The notes beneath the pieces are model-generated. The model ran no database searches. It worked only from the letters and a program-made list of their open reading frames with translations, and was not told the DNA's origin. Below are positions 8,014 through 17,155 of a DNA stretch of 43,442 nt, piece after piece; the stretch's first letter is position 1; each line of letters starts with the position of its first letter. This DNA comes from Marvinbryantia sp. (GTDB lineage: Bacteria; Bacillota; Clostridia; Lachnospirales; Lachnospiraceae), in the NCBI GenBank assembly GCA_016297895.1, contig JAEDFS010000013.1, positions 1 to 43,442 of the forward strand, given 5' to 3'. The position numbers were made by a program, and so were the translations under genes.

Positions 8014-11000
8014 ATTCCACTTTCGCATTGGACAGCATCAGTTTGATTCGATTCAGCTGATTCACCTCGCTGGCACCCGGATCATAGTCCACGGCCACAA
8101 TATTGGCCTGGGGATACCGGCGGCGCAGTTCTTTGATGACCCCCTTGCCCACGATATGATTGGGCAGGCAGGCAAATGGCTGTGTACATACGATGTTCGG
8201 AACCCCTCCATGGATCAGTTCCAGCATCTCTCCGGTAAGGAACCAGCCTTCTCCGGTCTGATTTCCTTCCGATACAATGGGTCCTGCCATCTTTGCCAGT
8301 TCCCGGATATCGGCAGACGGCGTAAAATGTACGCTCTTTCGAAAGGCATCGTTGGCAGCTCCCCTCGCCTTATCCACCAGCCAGATACCGACATTCGCCA
8401 CAACTGCTGACTTTTTCTTAAATCCCAGATGTTCTGTCTTAAAGTTCTGATTATAGAAACAGTAATTGAAGAAATCCACCAGATCCGGCACCACGGGCTC
8501 TGCCCCTTCTCTCTCCAGAGTCTCAGCCAGATAATTATTTGCTGCCGGAAGGAATTTAACCAGGATCTCTCCTACGATTCCCACTCTCGGCTTTTTCACA
8601 TTGCTGATGGGGATCCTGTCAAAATCCTCGATCATGGAACGGCAGATATACTGGAATCTCCGGTAGCTCACGTGCTTGCCGGATACAAATTTCCGGCATC
8701 GGGAATCCCACTTTGTATGTAAATAATCAGTATTACCCTTCTTCAGTTCATAGGGACGCATCCGATAGATACATTTCATCAGAATATCCCCGAAGATCGC
8801 ACTGTAGACCAACCGGACTGCAAGACCAGGCGTAATAGAAAATCCCGGCTGCTTTTCCATACCGCTTAAATTCAACGAGAGCACCGGTACCTGGGCAAAC
8901 CCTGCTTTTTTCAGGGCTCTGCGGATAAATCCGATATAATTGGATGCCCGGCAGCCGCCTCCTGTCTGAGTCATGACCACTGCCACCCGGTTCACATCGT
9001 ATTTTCCGGATAGAAGTGCCTGCATGATCTGACCCACCACCATTAAGGAAGGATAGCAGGCGTCGTTATTCACATATTTCAATCCCACATTCACCGCATC
9101 CCGGTTGTCATTGGGCAGCACCTCCAGATGATAACCACTGGCTCTGACTGCATCCTGAATGATAGAAAAATGAATGGGCGACATCTGGGGACAGAGAATC
9201 GTATAATCTTTTCTCATTTCCTTTGTGAAAGTCACTTTCTCTATGGCTGAAGTGGCACTGCGGCAGGCTTCTGCTTTCTGCTTTCTGGTCCTTAATGCCG
9301 CCAGCAGAGAACGGACACGAATCCTGGCCGCACCCAGGTTATTCACTTCATCGATCTTTAAACAGGTGTAGATTTTTCCGCCGCTGCTCAAGATCTCAGA
9401 CACCTGATCTGTGGTGACCGCATCCAGGCCGCAGCCGAAGGAATTCAGCTGGATCAGTTCCAGATCTTCCCGCGTCTTCACATAGTTTGCCGCAGCATAG
9501 AGACGGGTATGGTACATCCACTGGTCATTGACACGAAGGGGGCGCTCCACAGGGGCCAGGTGGGATACGGAATCCTCCGTCAGCACGGCAACCCCATAGG
9601 AATTGATCATCTCCGGGATTCCGTGATGGATCTCCGGATCAATATGATAGGGACGTCCTGCCAGCACGATACCAGTAACATGATGCTCTTCCATCCAGGC
9701 CAGAGTCTCTTCCCCTTTTTTCTGAATATCGAGACGGGCTGCCTCCAGCTCCTTCCAGGCTTCTGCCGCTGCGCTTCGTACTTCCTCCTCCGGAATCTCT
9801 GAGAATTCCTTTACCAGACCATCTGCCAGGATCTTTTCGCTGGTGAATGCCAGGAACGGATTTCGGAAACGGATCCTCTCTTCCTTCAATTCCTCTACGT
9901 TGTTCTTGATATTCTCCGCATAGGAAGTCACGATGGGACAGTTATAGTGGTTCTGCGCCTCCCCGAATTCTGTTCTTTCATAGGGAATGCAAGGGTAGAA
10001 AATGTGTGTGATACCTTTTCTCAGGAGCCACTCCACATGCCCGTGAGCCAGCTTCGCCGGATAGCACTCCGATTCGCTGGGAATGGATTCGATTCCAAGC
10101 TCATAGATCTTCCTGGTGGATACCGGAGAGAGCACCACCTGATACTTCAGTTTCGTAAAGAACGTAAACCAGAAGGGGTAGTTCTCATACATATTCAAAA
10201 CTCTTGGAATTCCCACCTTGCCGCGAACCGCCTCGTCTGCTGCCAGAGGCTCATAGGAGAACATTCTCTTTTCCTTATATTTAAACAGGTTTGGATAGCT
10301 GTCGCTCTTTTTCTCTTTTCCGATTCCCCGTTCACACCGGTTACCGCTGATGTACTTTCTTCCGCCGGAAAAATGATTGACCGTCAGACGACACTGATTG
10401 ACACAGCCTTTGCAGTTGGCAATGGTAGTGGAATATTGGAAGCTTCTGATCTTTTCAATGGAAAGCATGGTGGTTCCCTGTTTTTCATCATAACGCTCCC
10501 TTGCGATCAGCGCCGCTCCGAAGGCTCCCATCAGTCCTGCGATATTGGGCCTGATCACCTCACAGTCTGCGATCCGCTCCAGACTACGAAGCACTGCGTC
10601 ATTATAAAAAGTTCCGCCCTGTACTACGATCTGACGTCCCAGTTCTGATGCATCCGATACTTTAATTACTTTATATAATGCATTTTTTACCACCGAATAG
10701 GCGAGCCCTGCGGAAATGTCCGCCACCGTTGCGCCTTCCTTCTGGGCCTGCTTTACCTTGGAATTCATAAATACGGTGCAGCGGGTTCCCAGATCAATGG
10801 GGTTTTTCGCAAATAACGCTTCCTTTGCAAACTCTTCTACCGAATAATCCAGAGACTTTGCAAAGGTCTCAATAAAGGATCCGCATCCGGAAGAACATGC
10901 CTCATTTAACTGTACACTGTCGATTACTCCGTTTTTGATCCGGATACATTTCATATCCTGACCGCCGATATCCAGGATACAGTCCACATCCGGATTAAAA

Positions 11001-12232
11001 AATGCAGCTGACTGGTAATGAGCTACTGTTTCCACTTCTCCCTCATCCAGAAGAAGTGCCTCTTTGATCAGTGCCTCTCCGTATCCTGTGGAACAGGAGT
11101 GCACGATCTTTGCTGTATCCGGCAGGATCTCATAGATCTCTTTGATGGCACGGATCGCTGTGGCCAGAGGATCTCCGCCGTTCCCACTGTAAAAGCTGTA
11201 CAAAAGGGATCCGTCCTCCCCGATCACCACTGCCTTGGTCGTGGTGGATCCTGCGTCGATACCAAGATAACAGTTTCCCCGATAGGATGCCAGGTCTTTT
11301 TCTTCCACCTGGTCTTTTCCATGACGTTCCTGAAACTTTTGATACTCTTCCTCTGAGGAAAACAGCGGCTGCATCCGCTCCACTTCAAAGGCGATCTTTA
11401 CTTTCCGATGGATCCGTTCCACCAGCTCGCAAAGAGAGATCCCCGTTTCTTCCGATGCATTCCATGCACTTCCAAGAGCCGCAAAAAGATGAGAATTTTC
11501 CGGTACGATGGCATGCTCTTCATCCAGCTTTAAGGTCTCCACAAAACGTTTGCGAAGCTCCGGCAAAAAGTGAAGAGGTCCTCCCAAAAATGCCACATGC
11601 CCCCGGATCGGCTTTCCGCAGGCAAGCCCGGAAATGGTCTGATTTACCACTGCCTGAAAAATGGAAGCCGCCAGGTTCTCTCTCGAAGCTCCGTCATTGA
11701 TCAGCGGCTGAATATCTGTCTTTGCAAATACACCGCAGCGGGCGGCAATCGGATAAATTGCCGTGTGGGAAGCCGCATATTCATTGAGCCCCGGTGCATC
11801 AGTCTGAAGAAGAGATGCCATCTGGTCAATAAAGGCACCCGTTCCTCCGGCACAGATTCCATTCATTCTCTGCTCAGTATTGCCGTTTTCAAAATAAATG
11901 ATTTTTGCATCTTCTCCGCCCAGCTCAATGGCCACATCGGTCTGGGGGGCATATTTTTTCAGAGAAGCAGACACTGCGATCACTTCCTGAACAAAAGGGA
12001 TCTCCAGATAATCGGCCAGTGCCAGTCCGCCGGATCCGGTAATGACCGGACTTATGGTAAGCTCACCCAGTTCTCCATATGCTTTTTCCAGAAGTTCACC
12101 CAGAGTTTCCTGAATATCAGCCAGATGACGTTTATAATCTGAAAACAGGATCTGTCCCTCTTCGTCCAGCACTGCCAGTTTTACAGTTGTCGATCCAATA
12201 TCAATTCCGGTTCTGTATATTTTCTGATTCAT
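8012..12232 (-). CDS. Giant acyl-CoA dehydratase activase-like protein (two ATPase modules)
   Basis: A 1406-residue protein of the BadF/BadG/HgdC family fused to a dehydratase-like C-terminal part. Two ASKHA ATPase modules are visible: GIDIGSTTVKLAV at about 9-21 and GIDAGSTTTKAVVIG at about 324-338. Each keeps the two cysteines that bind the bridging [4Fe-4S] cluster in HgdC-type activators (C127/C166 and C446/C485). A further cluster, CKGCVNQC plus C633, lies at 607-633. Then comes a DUF2229-like region (NMYENYPFWFTFF) and a C-terminal 2-hydroxyglutaryl-CoA dehydratase D-like region. Known activators pump a low-potential electron into a dehydratase using ATP; the substrate of these giant fusions is not established. 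It appears monocistronic, with terminators on both sides. Confidence 0.9.
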   Translation of the reverse strand: MNQKIYRTGIDIGSTTVKLAVLDEEGQILFSDYKRHLADIQETLGELLEKAYGELGELTISPVITGSGGLALADYLEIPFVQEVIAVSASLKKYAPQTDVAIELGGEDAKIIYFENGNTEQRMNGICAGGTGAFIDQMASLLQTDAPGLNEYAASHTAIYPIAARCGVFAKTDIQPLINDGASRENLAASIFQAVVNQTISGLACGKPIRGHVAFLGGPLHFLPELRKRFVETLKLDEEHAIVPENSHLFAALGSAWNASEETGISLCELVERIHRKVKIAFEVERMQPLFSSEEEYQKFQERHGKDQVEEKDLASYRGNCYLGIDAGSTTTKAVVIGEDGSLLYSFYSGNGGDPLATAIRAIKEIYEILPDTAKIVHSCSTGYGEALIKEALLLDEGEVETVAHYQSAAFFNPDVDCILDIGGQDMKCIRIKNGVIDSVQLNEACSSGCGSFIETFAKSLDYSVEEFAKEALFAKNPIDLGTRCTVFMNSKVKQAQKEGATVADISAGLAYSVVKNALYKVIKVSDASELGRQIVVQGGTFYNDAVLRSLERIADCEVIRPNIAGLMGAFGAALIARERYDEKQGTTMLSIEKIRSFQYSTTIANCKGCVNQCRLTVNHFSGGRKYISGNRCERGIGKEKKSDSYPNLFKYKEKRMFSYEPLAADEAVRGKVGIPRVLNMYENYPFWFTFFTKLKYQVVLSPVSTRKIYELGIESIPSESECYPAKLAHGHVEWLLRKGITHIFYPCIPYERTEFGEAQNHYNCPIVTSYAENIKNNVEELKEERIRFRNPFLAFTSEKILADGLVKEFSEIPEEEVRSAAAEAWKELEAARLDIQKKGEETLAWMEEHHVTGIVLAGRPYHIDPEIHHGIPEMINSYGVAVLTEDSVSHLAPVERPLRVNDQWMYHTRLYAAANYVKTREDLELIQLNSFGCGLDAVTTDQVSEILSSGGKIYTCLKIDEVNNLGAARIRVRSLLAALRTRKQKAEACRSATSAIEKVTFTKEMRKDYTILCPQMSPIHFSIIQDAVRASGYHLEVLPNDNRDAVNVGLKYVNNDACYPSLMVVGQIMQALLSGKYDVNRVAVVMTQTGGGCRASNYIGFIRRALKKAGFAQVPVLSLNLSGMEKQPGFSITPGLAVRLVYSAIFGDILMKCIYRMRPYELKKGNTDYLHTKWDSRCRKFVSGKHVSYRRFQYICRSMIEDFDRIPISNVKKPRVGIVGEILVKFLPAANNYLAETLEREGAEPVVPDLVDFFNYCFYNQNFKTEHLGFKKKSAVVANVGIWLVDKARGAANDAFRKSVHFTPSADIRELAKMAGPIVSEGNQTGEGWFLTGEMLELIHGGVPNIVCTQPFACLPNHIVGKGVIKELRRRYPQANIVAVDYDPGASEVNQLNRIKLMLSNAKVE

Positions 12233-12270
12233 GATTCATTCCATCCTTCTGTCATTCCAATAATTACGCC

Positions 12271-12294
12271 AAAAAGACCGGGCTTATGCCCAGT
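12271..12294 (-). terminator. Terminator after the small membrane protein gene
   Basis: On the minus strand a seven-pair stem (ACTGGGC pairing with GCCCGGT, one G-U pair) with a four-base ATAA loop is followed by CTTTTT. It lies 28 bases past the 132-residue protein gene and separates it from the activase gene. Confidence 0.8.
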
Positions 12295-12322
12295 ATGGTT
12301 CCATAATCGCTCCCGATGAATT

Positions 12323-12721
12323 TTATTCGTCTCCATCCGTCCGGTGAAGATATTGCACGATCTCTTCTTTGCAGAAATCTCCCGCATACTCTTCTGTGGC
12401 GGCATTTCGTAAACATATCCGGAAACTGCCCGTAAGAAGATCCGGGCACAACAACAGACACCGGGGACCGTCTACGTCTTCCTGACTTCTGGCACTGCCG
12501 TGCCCTGAACCATAGAATTGTCCTGTTCCCCCGCTTTCATGACAGCTCAGGTCTCCGTCCTGATAGATCCCAGGCTTCGTCCTGACTATAGAACTTGTGT
12601 TTCCTCTTTTTGCGCATGCAGAAACAAAATCTGCCCGGATATATCCCACGCAGACTCCCATTACGATCACAAATGAGATTATAAAATAGATCATTCTTCT
12701 TTTCTCATGCAGCTTTTTCAC
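12323..12721 (-). CDS. Unidentified 132-residue membrane-anchored protein
   Basis: I do not recognise a family. The N terminus (KKLHEKRR, then a hydrophobic helix around residues 10-27 containing IYFIISFVIVMGVCVGYI) is a signal anchor, putting the rest outside the membrane. The body is rich in glycine and serine, has five further cysteines (possible disulfides) and ends in a charged amphipathic stretch. Start is a GTG about nine bases after GAGG; upstream in-frame codons overlap the promoter. A consensus promoter lies just upstream and a terminator just downstream, so this is an independent transcription unit. That argues for a real gene, although the composition of the middle part is unusual. 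Confidence 0.6.
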   Translation of the reverse strand: MKKLHEKRRMIYFIISFVIVMGVCVGYIRADFVSACAKRGNTSSIVRTKPGIYQDGDLSCHESGGTGQFYGSGHGSARSQEDVDGPRCLLLCPDLLTGSFRICLRNAATEEYAGDFCKEEIVQYLHRTDGDE

Positions 12722-12730
12722 GAAAACACA

Positions 12731-12774
12731 CCTCTTGACAAAATATAACAAAGGAACCTTCCAATGTCAAGAGG
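12731..12774 (-). promoter_or_regulatory. Promoter within a 10-bp inverted repeat
   Basis: On the minus strand TTGACA (12765-12770) and TATATT (12742-12747) are spaced by 17 bases, a near-consensus promoter for the small membrane protein gene. Ten-base perfect inverted repeats CCTCTTGACA (12731-12740) and TGTCAAGAGG (12765-12774) flank the core, one covering the -35 box and the other lying near the expected transcription start. This arrangement suits a dimeric regulator binding both sites. Confidence 0.75.
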
Positions 12775-12798
12775 GACCCGGACGTTTGCCCGGATCCC
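12773..12798 (-). terminator. Possible terminator of the pot operon
   Basis: A nine-pair stem (GGGATCCGG with CCGGGTCCC on the minus strand, one G-U pair) and an eight-base loop lie 25 bases past potCD. The following T tract is poor, so termination efficiency is doubtful. Confidence 0.4.
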
Positions 12799-12822
12799 CC
12801 TGTCATGATCCATAAGAACCTT

Positions 12823-14715
12823 TTAACTTGCATTACTTGCGGCAATCTTTACCTTGCTCCACAGATTACTGATGATCTTTCTGGTATCTTCATTATATAC
12901 AAATACCTCATCGTTTGGATTGTCCGTTCTCGGAATATAGGCATTGATTCCTTCATAATCTCCGCCTTCCCCTGACAGTTCCTCCATAACCTCCTGATTT
13001 GCGGAAGTATAACCCACATAACTGGAATTGTCATAGGCTCCCTCATAAGAACACACATGATTGATAAACTCATGAGCCAGCTCCGGATTCTTTGCATTCG
13101 CCGGAATGACCATGGCATCCGACCACAGGTTCGTTCCTTCCTCCGGAAGATAGAATCCCATATTTTCATTTTCACTCATGACATAAGTGGCATCTCCCGA
13201 ATAGATCAGACCAAGTGCCTTTCTTCCCTGGGCCATATTATCAATGATCTCATCGGTCACGATCTCCGGTTTCATGGTCTTTACACACTGAGTCAGCCAC
13301 TCATAGGCTTCCTGAAGTTCTTCCTCACTCTCTGTATTCATAGAATATCCCAGAGATTTCAGAGCCATCATAAAGGAGTCTCTTTCAGAATCATAGAGAT
13401 AAATATCACCTTTGTATTTTTCATCCAGGAAAATGGCAAATCCTTCTTTTTCCAGATCCGCTTCATCCACCTTCGTCTTATCATAGACAATGCCGACTGT
13501 GCCCCAGAAATAGGGGATCGAATAATCATTTTCCGGATCATAGGGAAGTCCCATCACCGCATCATTGAGATTTTCCAGTCCATACAGTCTGGAATAATCC
13601 AGCTTCTGAAGAAGCTTTTCATCAATCAGCCTCTGGATCATATAATCGCTGGGAACCAGAATATCATAGGGTTCTCCGTTGGCTACTTTGATATACATCT
13701 GCTCGTTGGAATCAAAATTCTCCATTACCACCACAGCCCCGGTCTTTTCCTCAAAATCACGGATGATATTTTCTCCGGTATATTCGCCCCAGTTATACAC
13801 ATGAAGCGTCTGTCCTGCGTAGGGCAGCTCAGACTCCTTCTGTCCCATTTTGCTCAATCCAAAGATCAGTATCAGCACCGCTGCTGCTGCGATTCCGGGA
13901 ACCACCATCTTTTTCTTTCCGATCTCATCCTTTTTCTCTCTTTTTGCCATGACCACAGGAGCCACATTGATGATGACCAGAACAACAGTGATAATTACGA
14001 CCACCAGTGTAGAGATCGCATTGATGCTGGGATTGACACGTTTGCTCATGGTATACACCATGATACTTAAATTCTTTACGCCGCTTCCAGTCACAAAATA
14101 GGAAATAATAAAATCATCCACCGACATGGTAAATGCGATCAGCGCACCGGAAATAATCCCCGGCGTGATCTGCGGCACGATCACTCTTGTCAGCGCTTTC
14201 CAGGGAGTCGCACCAAGGTCCATGGCTGCATCTGCCAGATTCGGATCCAGAGAACGGATCTTCGGCATCACCGAGAGCATCACATAAGGAATACAAAATG
14301 CAATGTGAGCCAGCAGCATGGTGGCATATCCTTTTTCCACCTGAAAAGTGATAAACAGCAGCATAAAACCGATAGCCGTCACGATCTCCGGATTCATCAG
14401 CGGCAGATTATTGACCTGCATCACCAGATCCCGGACGATCTTCCTGGATTTGCTTAATCCGATGGCGGAAATGGTTCCCACCACCGTAGATACTGCGGTA
14501 GCGATCAGCGCGACGCCAAACGTGGTATACAAGGCCTCCATCATATCTCTGGATTCCAGCATATGCCGGTACCAGCGAAGAGAAAAACCGGTAAAGGCAG
14601 TCAGGGATTTTCCCTGATTAAAGGAGAAGATAATCATGTATAAAATAGGAAGATAGAAAAACACGATCATCAACACCATCAAGAATCTTCCAAAAGGGCG
14701 TTTTCCTTTTTTCAT
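12823..14715 (-). CDS. potCD: PotC-PotD fusion: polyamine permease plus substrate-binding domain
   Basis: A 630-residue fusion of two subunits of a spermidine/putrescine ABC transporter. Residues 1-260 form a six-helix permease with the ATPase-contacting EAA-type loop at about 164-183 (AMDLGATPWKALTRVIVPQI). An extra membrane helix at about 268-288 tethers a PotD-type binding domain from residue 303 (HVYNWGEYTGENIIRDF) to the end. The binding protein is thus held on the outer face by the permease rather than as a lipoprotein. Such fusions occur in other Firmicutes. The gene starts two bases after the potB stop, with GGAGG seven bases before ATG, and is last in the operon. Confidence 0.93.
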   Translation of the reverse strand: MKKGKRPFGRFLMVLMIVFFYLPILYMIIFSFNQGKSLTAFTGFSLRWYRHMLESRDMMEALYTTFGVALIATAVSTVVGTISAIGLSKSRKIVRDLVMQVNNLPLMNPEIVTAIGFMLLFITFQVEKGYATMLLAHIAFCIPYVMLSVMPKIRSLDPNLADAAMDLGATPWKALTRVIVPQITPGIISGALIAFTMSVDDFIISYFVTGSGVKNLSIMVYTMSKRVNPSINAISTLVVVIITVVLVIINVAPVVMAKREKKDEIGKKKMVVPGIAAAAVLILIFGLSKMGQKESELPYAGQTLHVYNWGEYTGENIIRDFEEKTGAVVVMENFDSNEQMYIKVANGEPYDILVPSDYMIQRLIDEKLLQKLDYSRLYGLENLNDAVMGLPYDPENDYSIPYFWGTVGIVYDKTKVDEADLEKEGFAIFLDEKYKGDIYLYDSERDSFMMALKSLGYSMNTESEEELQEAYEWLTQCVKTMKPEIVTDEIIDNMAQGRKALGLIYSGDATYVMSENENMGFYLPEEGTNLWSDAMVIPANAKNPELAHEFINHVCSYEGAYDNSSYVGYTSANQEVMEELSGEGGDYEGINAYIPRTDNPNDEVFVYNEDTRKIISNLWSKVKIAASNAS

Positions 14716-14717
14716 GA

Positions 14718-15557
14718 TCAGTCCTCCTCCTTTCCGCCGTGATTTCTCACCTCTGCCTTATGGACCGCCATCATCAGTACCATCATGATCACTGCCATGA
14801 TCATGGAGATGGCGCTTCCGAAATTCCATTCTCCCACGGTGATAAACTGGTTCTCGATCAGATTTCCGATGAGGAAATACTGTCCGCCGCCCAGCAGCTT
14901 GGGAATAAAGAAGGAACTGACCGCCGGAAGGAATACCAGCGTAATTCCATTGATCACACCCGGCAGAGACAGCGGCAGTGTGATCCGCCGAAATGCCTGG
15001 GCCGGCGTTGCTCCAAGATCCGCTCCCGCTTCCAAAAGGGAGTGATCCATCTTACAGAGAGAGGTATTGATCTGCAGGATCATAAAAGGCAGGAAGTTGT
15101 ACACCATTCCCAGCAATACCGCTGATTCCGTGTACAAAAGCTCCATATTGCCCAGTCCGAAGATCCCCAGGATTTTCTGAATCAGTCCATCCTCACTGAG
15201 AAGGCCGATCCATGCGTAGGTTCTTACCAGCATATTGATCCACATGGGAATCGTAATGCAGAGAACCAGAATATTCTGCGCCCGCTCACTGCTGCGGGCA
15301 ATGAAATATGCCACCGGATATCCCAGAAGCAGGCAGATCACCGTGGTCTTCAGTGCGATCCACAGAGAGCGCCACAACACGATCAAAAAGTCAGGGTCGG
15401 TAAAAAATTTGACATAATGATCCAGTGTCAGGGAGAAGGAAATGATGCTGTTGCCCGGCTCCGTTACTGAATACAGAGCAATCAGTCCCATGGGAAGGAT
15501 CAGCATCATCACCGCCCATGCAATATAGGGAACGGCAAGCTGTGAAAACCGTTTCAT
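14718..15557 (-). CDS. potB: Spermidine/putrescine ABC transporter permease PotB
   Basis: A 279-residue inner-membrane permease with six predicted helices, pairing with the PotC half. The cytoplasmic coupling loop EAGADLGATPAQAFRRITLP is the EAA motif that docks onto PotA. The N terminus (MKRFSQLAVPYIAWAVMML) and total length are normal for PotB. Its ATG abuts the potA stop with no intergenic base, and potCD follows two bases after its own stop, so the three are translated from one message. Confidence 0.94.
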   Translation of the reverse strand: MKRFSQLAVPYIAWAVMMLILPMGLIALYSVTEPGNSIISFSLTLDHYVKFFTDPDFLIVLWRSLWIALKTTVICLLLGYPVAYFIARSSERAQNILVLCITIPMWINMLVRTYAWIGLLSEDGLIQKILGIFGLGNMELLYTESAVLLGMVYNFLPFMILQINTSLCKMDHSLLEAGADLGATPAQAFRRITLPLSLPGVINGITLVFLPAVSSFFIPKLLGGGQYFLIGNLIENQFITVGEWNFGSAISMIMAVIMMVLMMAVHKAEVRNHGGKEED

Positions 15558-17135
15558 TTAAAATTCCATCCTTGACATGACATGAATATCTTCCGGGAAG
15601 AATGTCAGGCCGACCTCCTGACCCACTTCCGTATAATCTGTGGTATGAATCTTAAATTCCCGACCGGTGGTCCAGAATGTGATCTTATAGACTCCTTCTT
15701 TCACATTTTCCGGTTCAAAATCATAATCTACGCTGATGTCCACACTTACATTTTCATCGCTGAGCTTCCAGCCCTGCGCATTGGCCCAGGTCTTCAGATC
15801 TGTATCCAGGGTCTGAGATTCCTGAATCTCATCCACAGTCTTAATAAAGCTGAATGCCATGACCGCCTCATTGGCCTTTTCATTTTTTACAAAAGGCTGG
15901 TTCACTACAAAAATATTTCTCTGAATGCTGGTACCGTTTGCCGTTGAGAAAGTAACCGGATACTGTCCCAGTTCTTCCTTCAGATCGCAGTCGATCTTGG
16001 CGATGGAGATATAATCATCCGTCTCCGGGTTCCATGCCTGGGCATTAGATCTTGCCACGATCTCCTTGTGATCCAGCGTTTTTACATCCTCCAGATCCAC
16101 ATAGAAATTATTGGCACTGATCTTTTCTTTTCCATTTTCACTGGTCACATCCTGATTCTGGATCACACGCATATTCACCGTTACACTGGTACCCGGTACG
16201 GTCTCCACAATGATCTCATAGTGGACTCCCTTAAACAGGACGCTTAACACCTCTCCTGTCATCTTTCCGTCCTCGGGCGCCACAATATCAATATCCTCCG
16301 GACGGATCACCACATCTACCGGCTCTTCCGGCTTAAATCCAAAATCCACACAGTCAAAGGTGATATCATCAAACCGGACTTTGTAATCCTCCAGCATGAT
16401 TCCGGGAATAATGTTGCTTTCCCCGATGAAATTTGCCACATACCGGTTGGAGGGCTCGTTGTAGATCTCCTCCGGTGTGCCGATCTGCTGGATCTCTCCG
16501 TTTTTCATAACCACGATCTTGTCTGACATGGTCAGAGCCTCTTCCTGATCATGGGTTACAAAGATAAAGGTAATTCCAACCTCCTGCTGGATCCGCTTCA
16601 GCTCATACTGCATCTCTTTTCGAAGCTTCAGATCCAGTGCCGCCAGAGGTTCATCCAGAAGCAGCACCTTCGGTTCGTTCACCAGTGCCCTGGCAATGGC
16701 TACACGCTGCTGCTGTCCTCCTGATAACAGTGTTGTATTTTTATTTTCATACCCTTCCAGACCAATGAGTTTTAACATCTTCATCACTTTCTGATCAATG
16801 ACATCTTTACTCATCTTCTTGATTTTCAGCCCGAATGCAATATTTTCATAGACGCTTAAATGGGGAAACAGGGCATACTTCTGAAATACCGTATTCAGCT
16901 CTCTCTCATAGGGAGGCTTTTTACTGATCTCTTCTCCGTCAAAGATCACTTTTCCCTCATCTGCATCCAGAAATCCTCCCAGGATTCGAAGCAGAGTGGT
17001 CTTTCCACAGCCGCTGGGGCCTAACAGGGTCACAAATTCATTCTCATAAATGTCCAGATTCACGCCTTTTAAGACAATCTGGCCGTCAAAGCTTTTCACA
17101 ATATCCCGAAACTCGATCAGTTTCTTTTTTTCCAT
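15558..17135 (-). CDS. potA: Polyamine ABC transporter ATPase PotA with Ig-like insert in its TOBE domain
   Basis: Drives polyamine uptake. The nucleotide-binding domain is complete: Walker A GPSGCGKTT (39-47), signature LSGGQQQR (137-144), Walker B VLLLDEP (157-163) and switch H195. The C-terminal TOBE domain begins normally (VVIRPEDIDIV, then TGEVLSVLFKGVHYEIIVET to residue 312). It is then interrupted by about 180 residues before resuming with EFKIHTTD and VGLTFFPEDIHVM. At 525 residues it is roughly 150 longer than usual PotA. The insert holds two tandem modules, each with an NAQAW/NAQGW stretch followed by GQYPVTFSTANGT or GVYKITFWTTG, resembling Ig-like repeats of Gram-positive surface proteins, odd in a cytoplasmic ATPase. 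Start ATG lies seven bases after GAGGAG, 20 bases past the regulator stop. Confidence 0.93.
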   Translation of the reverse strand: MEKKKLIEFRDIVKSFDGQIVLKGVNLDIYENEFVTLLGPSGCGKTTLLRILGGFLDADEGKVIFDGEEISKKPPYERELNTVFQKYALFPHLSVYENIAFGLKIKKMSKDVIDQKVMKMLKLIGLEGYENKNTTLLSGGQQQRVAIARALVNEPKVLLLDEPLAALDLKLRKEMQYELKRIQQEVGITFIFVTHDQEEALTMSDKIVVMKNGEIQQIGTPEEIYNEPSNRYVANFIGESNIIPGIMLEDYKVRFDDITFDCVDFGFKPEEPVDVVIRPEDIDIVAPEDGKMTGEVLSVLFKGVHYEIIVETVPGTSVTVNMRVIQNQDVTSENGKEKISANNFYVDLEDVKTLDHKEIVARSNAQAWNPETDDYISIAKIDCDLKEELGQYPVTFSTANGTSIQRNIFVVNQPFVKNEKANEAVMAFSFIKTVDEIQESQTLDTDLKTWANAQGWKLSDENVSVDISVDYDFEPENVKEGVYKITFWTTGREFKIHTTDYTEVGQEVGLTFFPEDIHVMSRMEF

Positions 17136-17155
17136 CTCACATCTCCTCTCTTGTA

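Noticed and set aside
13057..14070. A 337-codon plus-strand frame opposite potCD
   Set aside because: His- and Ile-rich antisense translation with no motif; the minus strand encodes a clear PotC-PotD protein.
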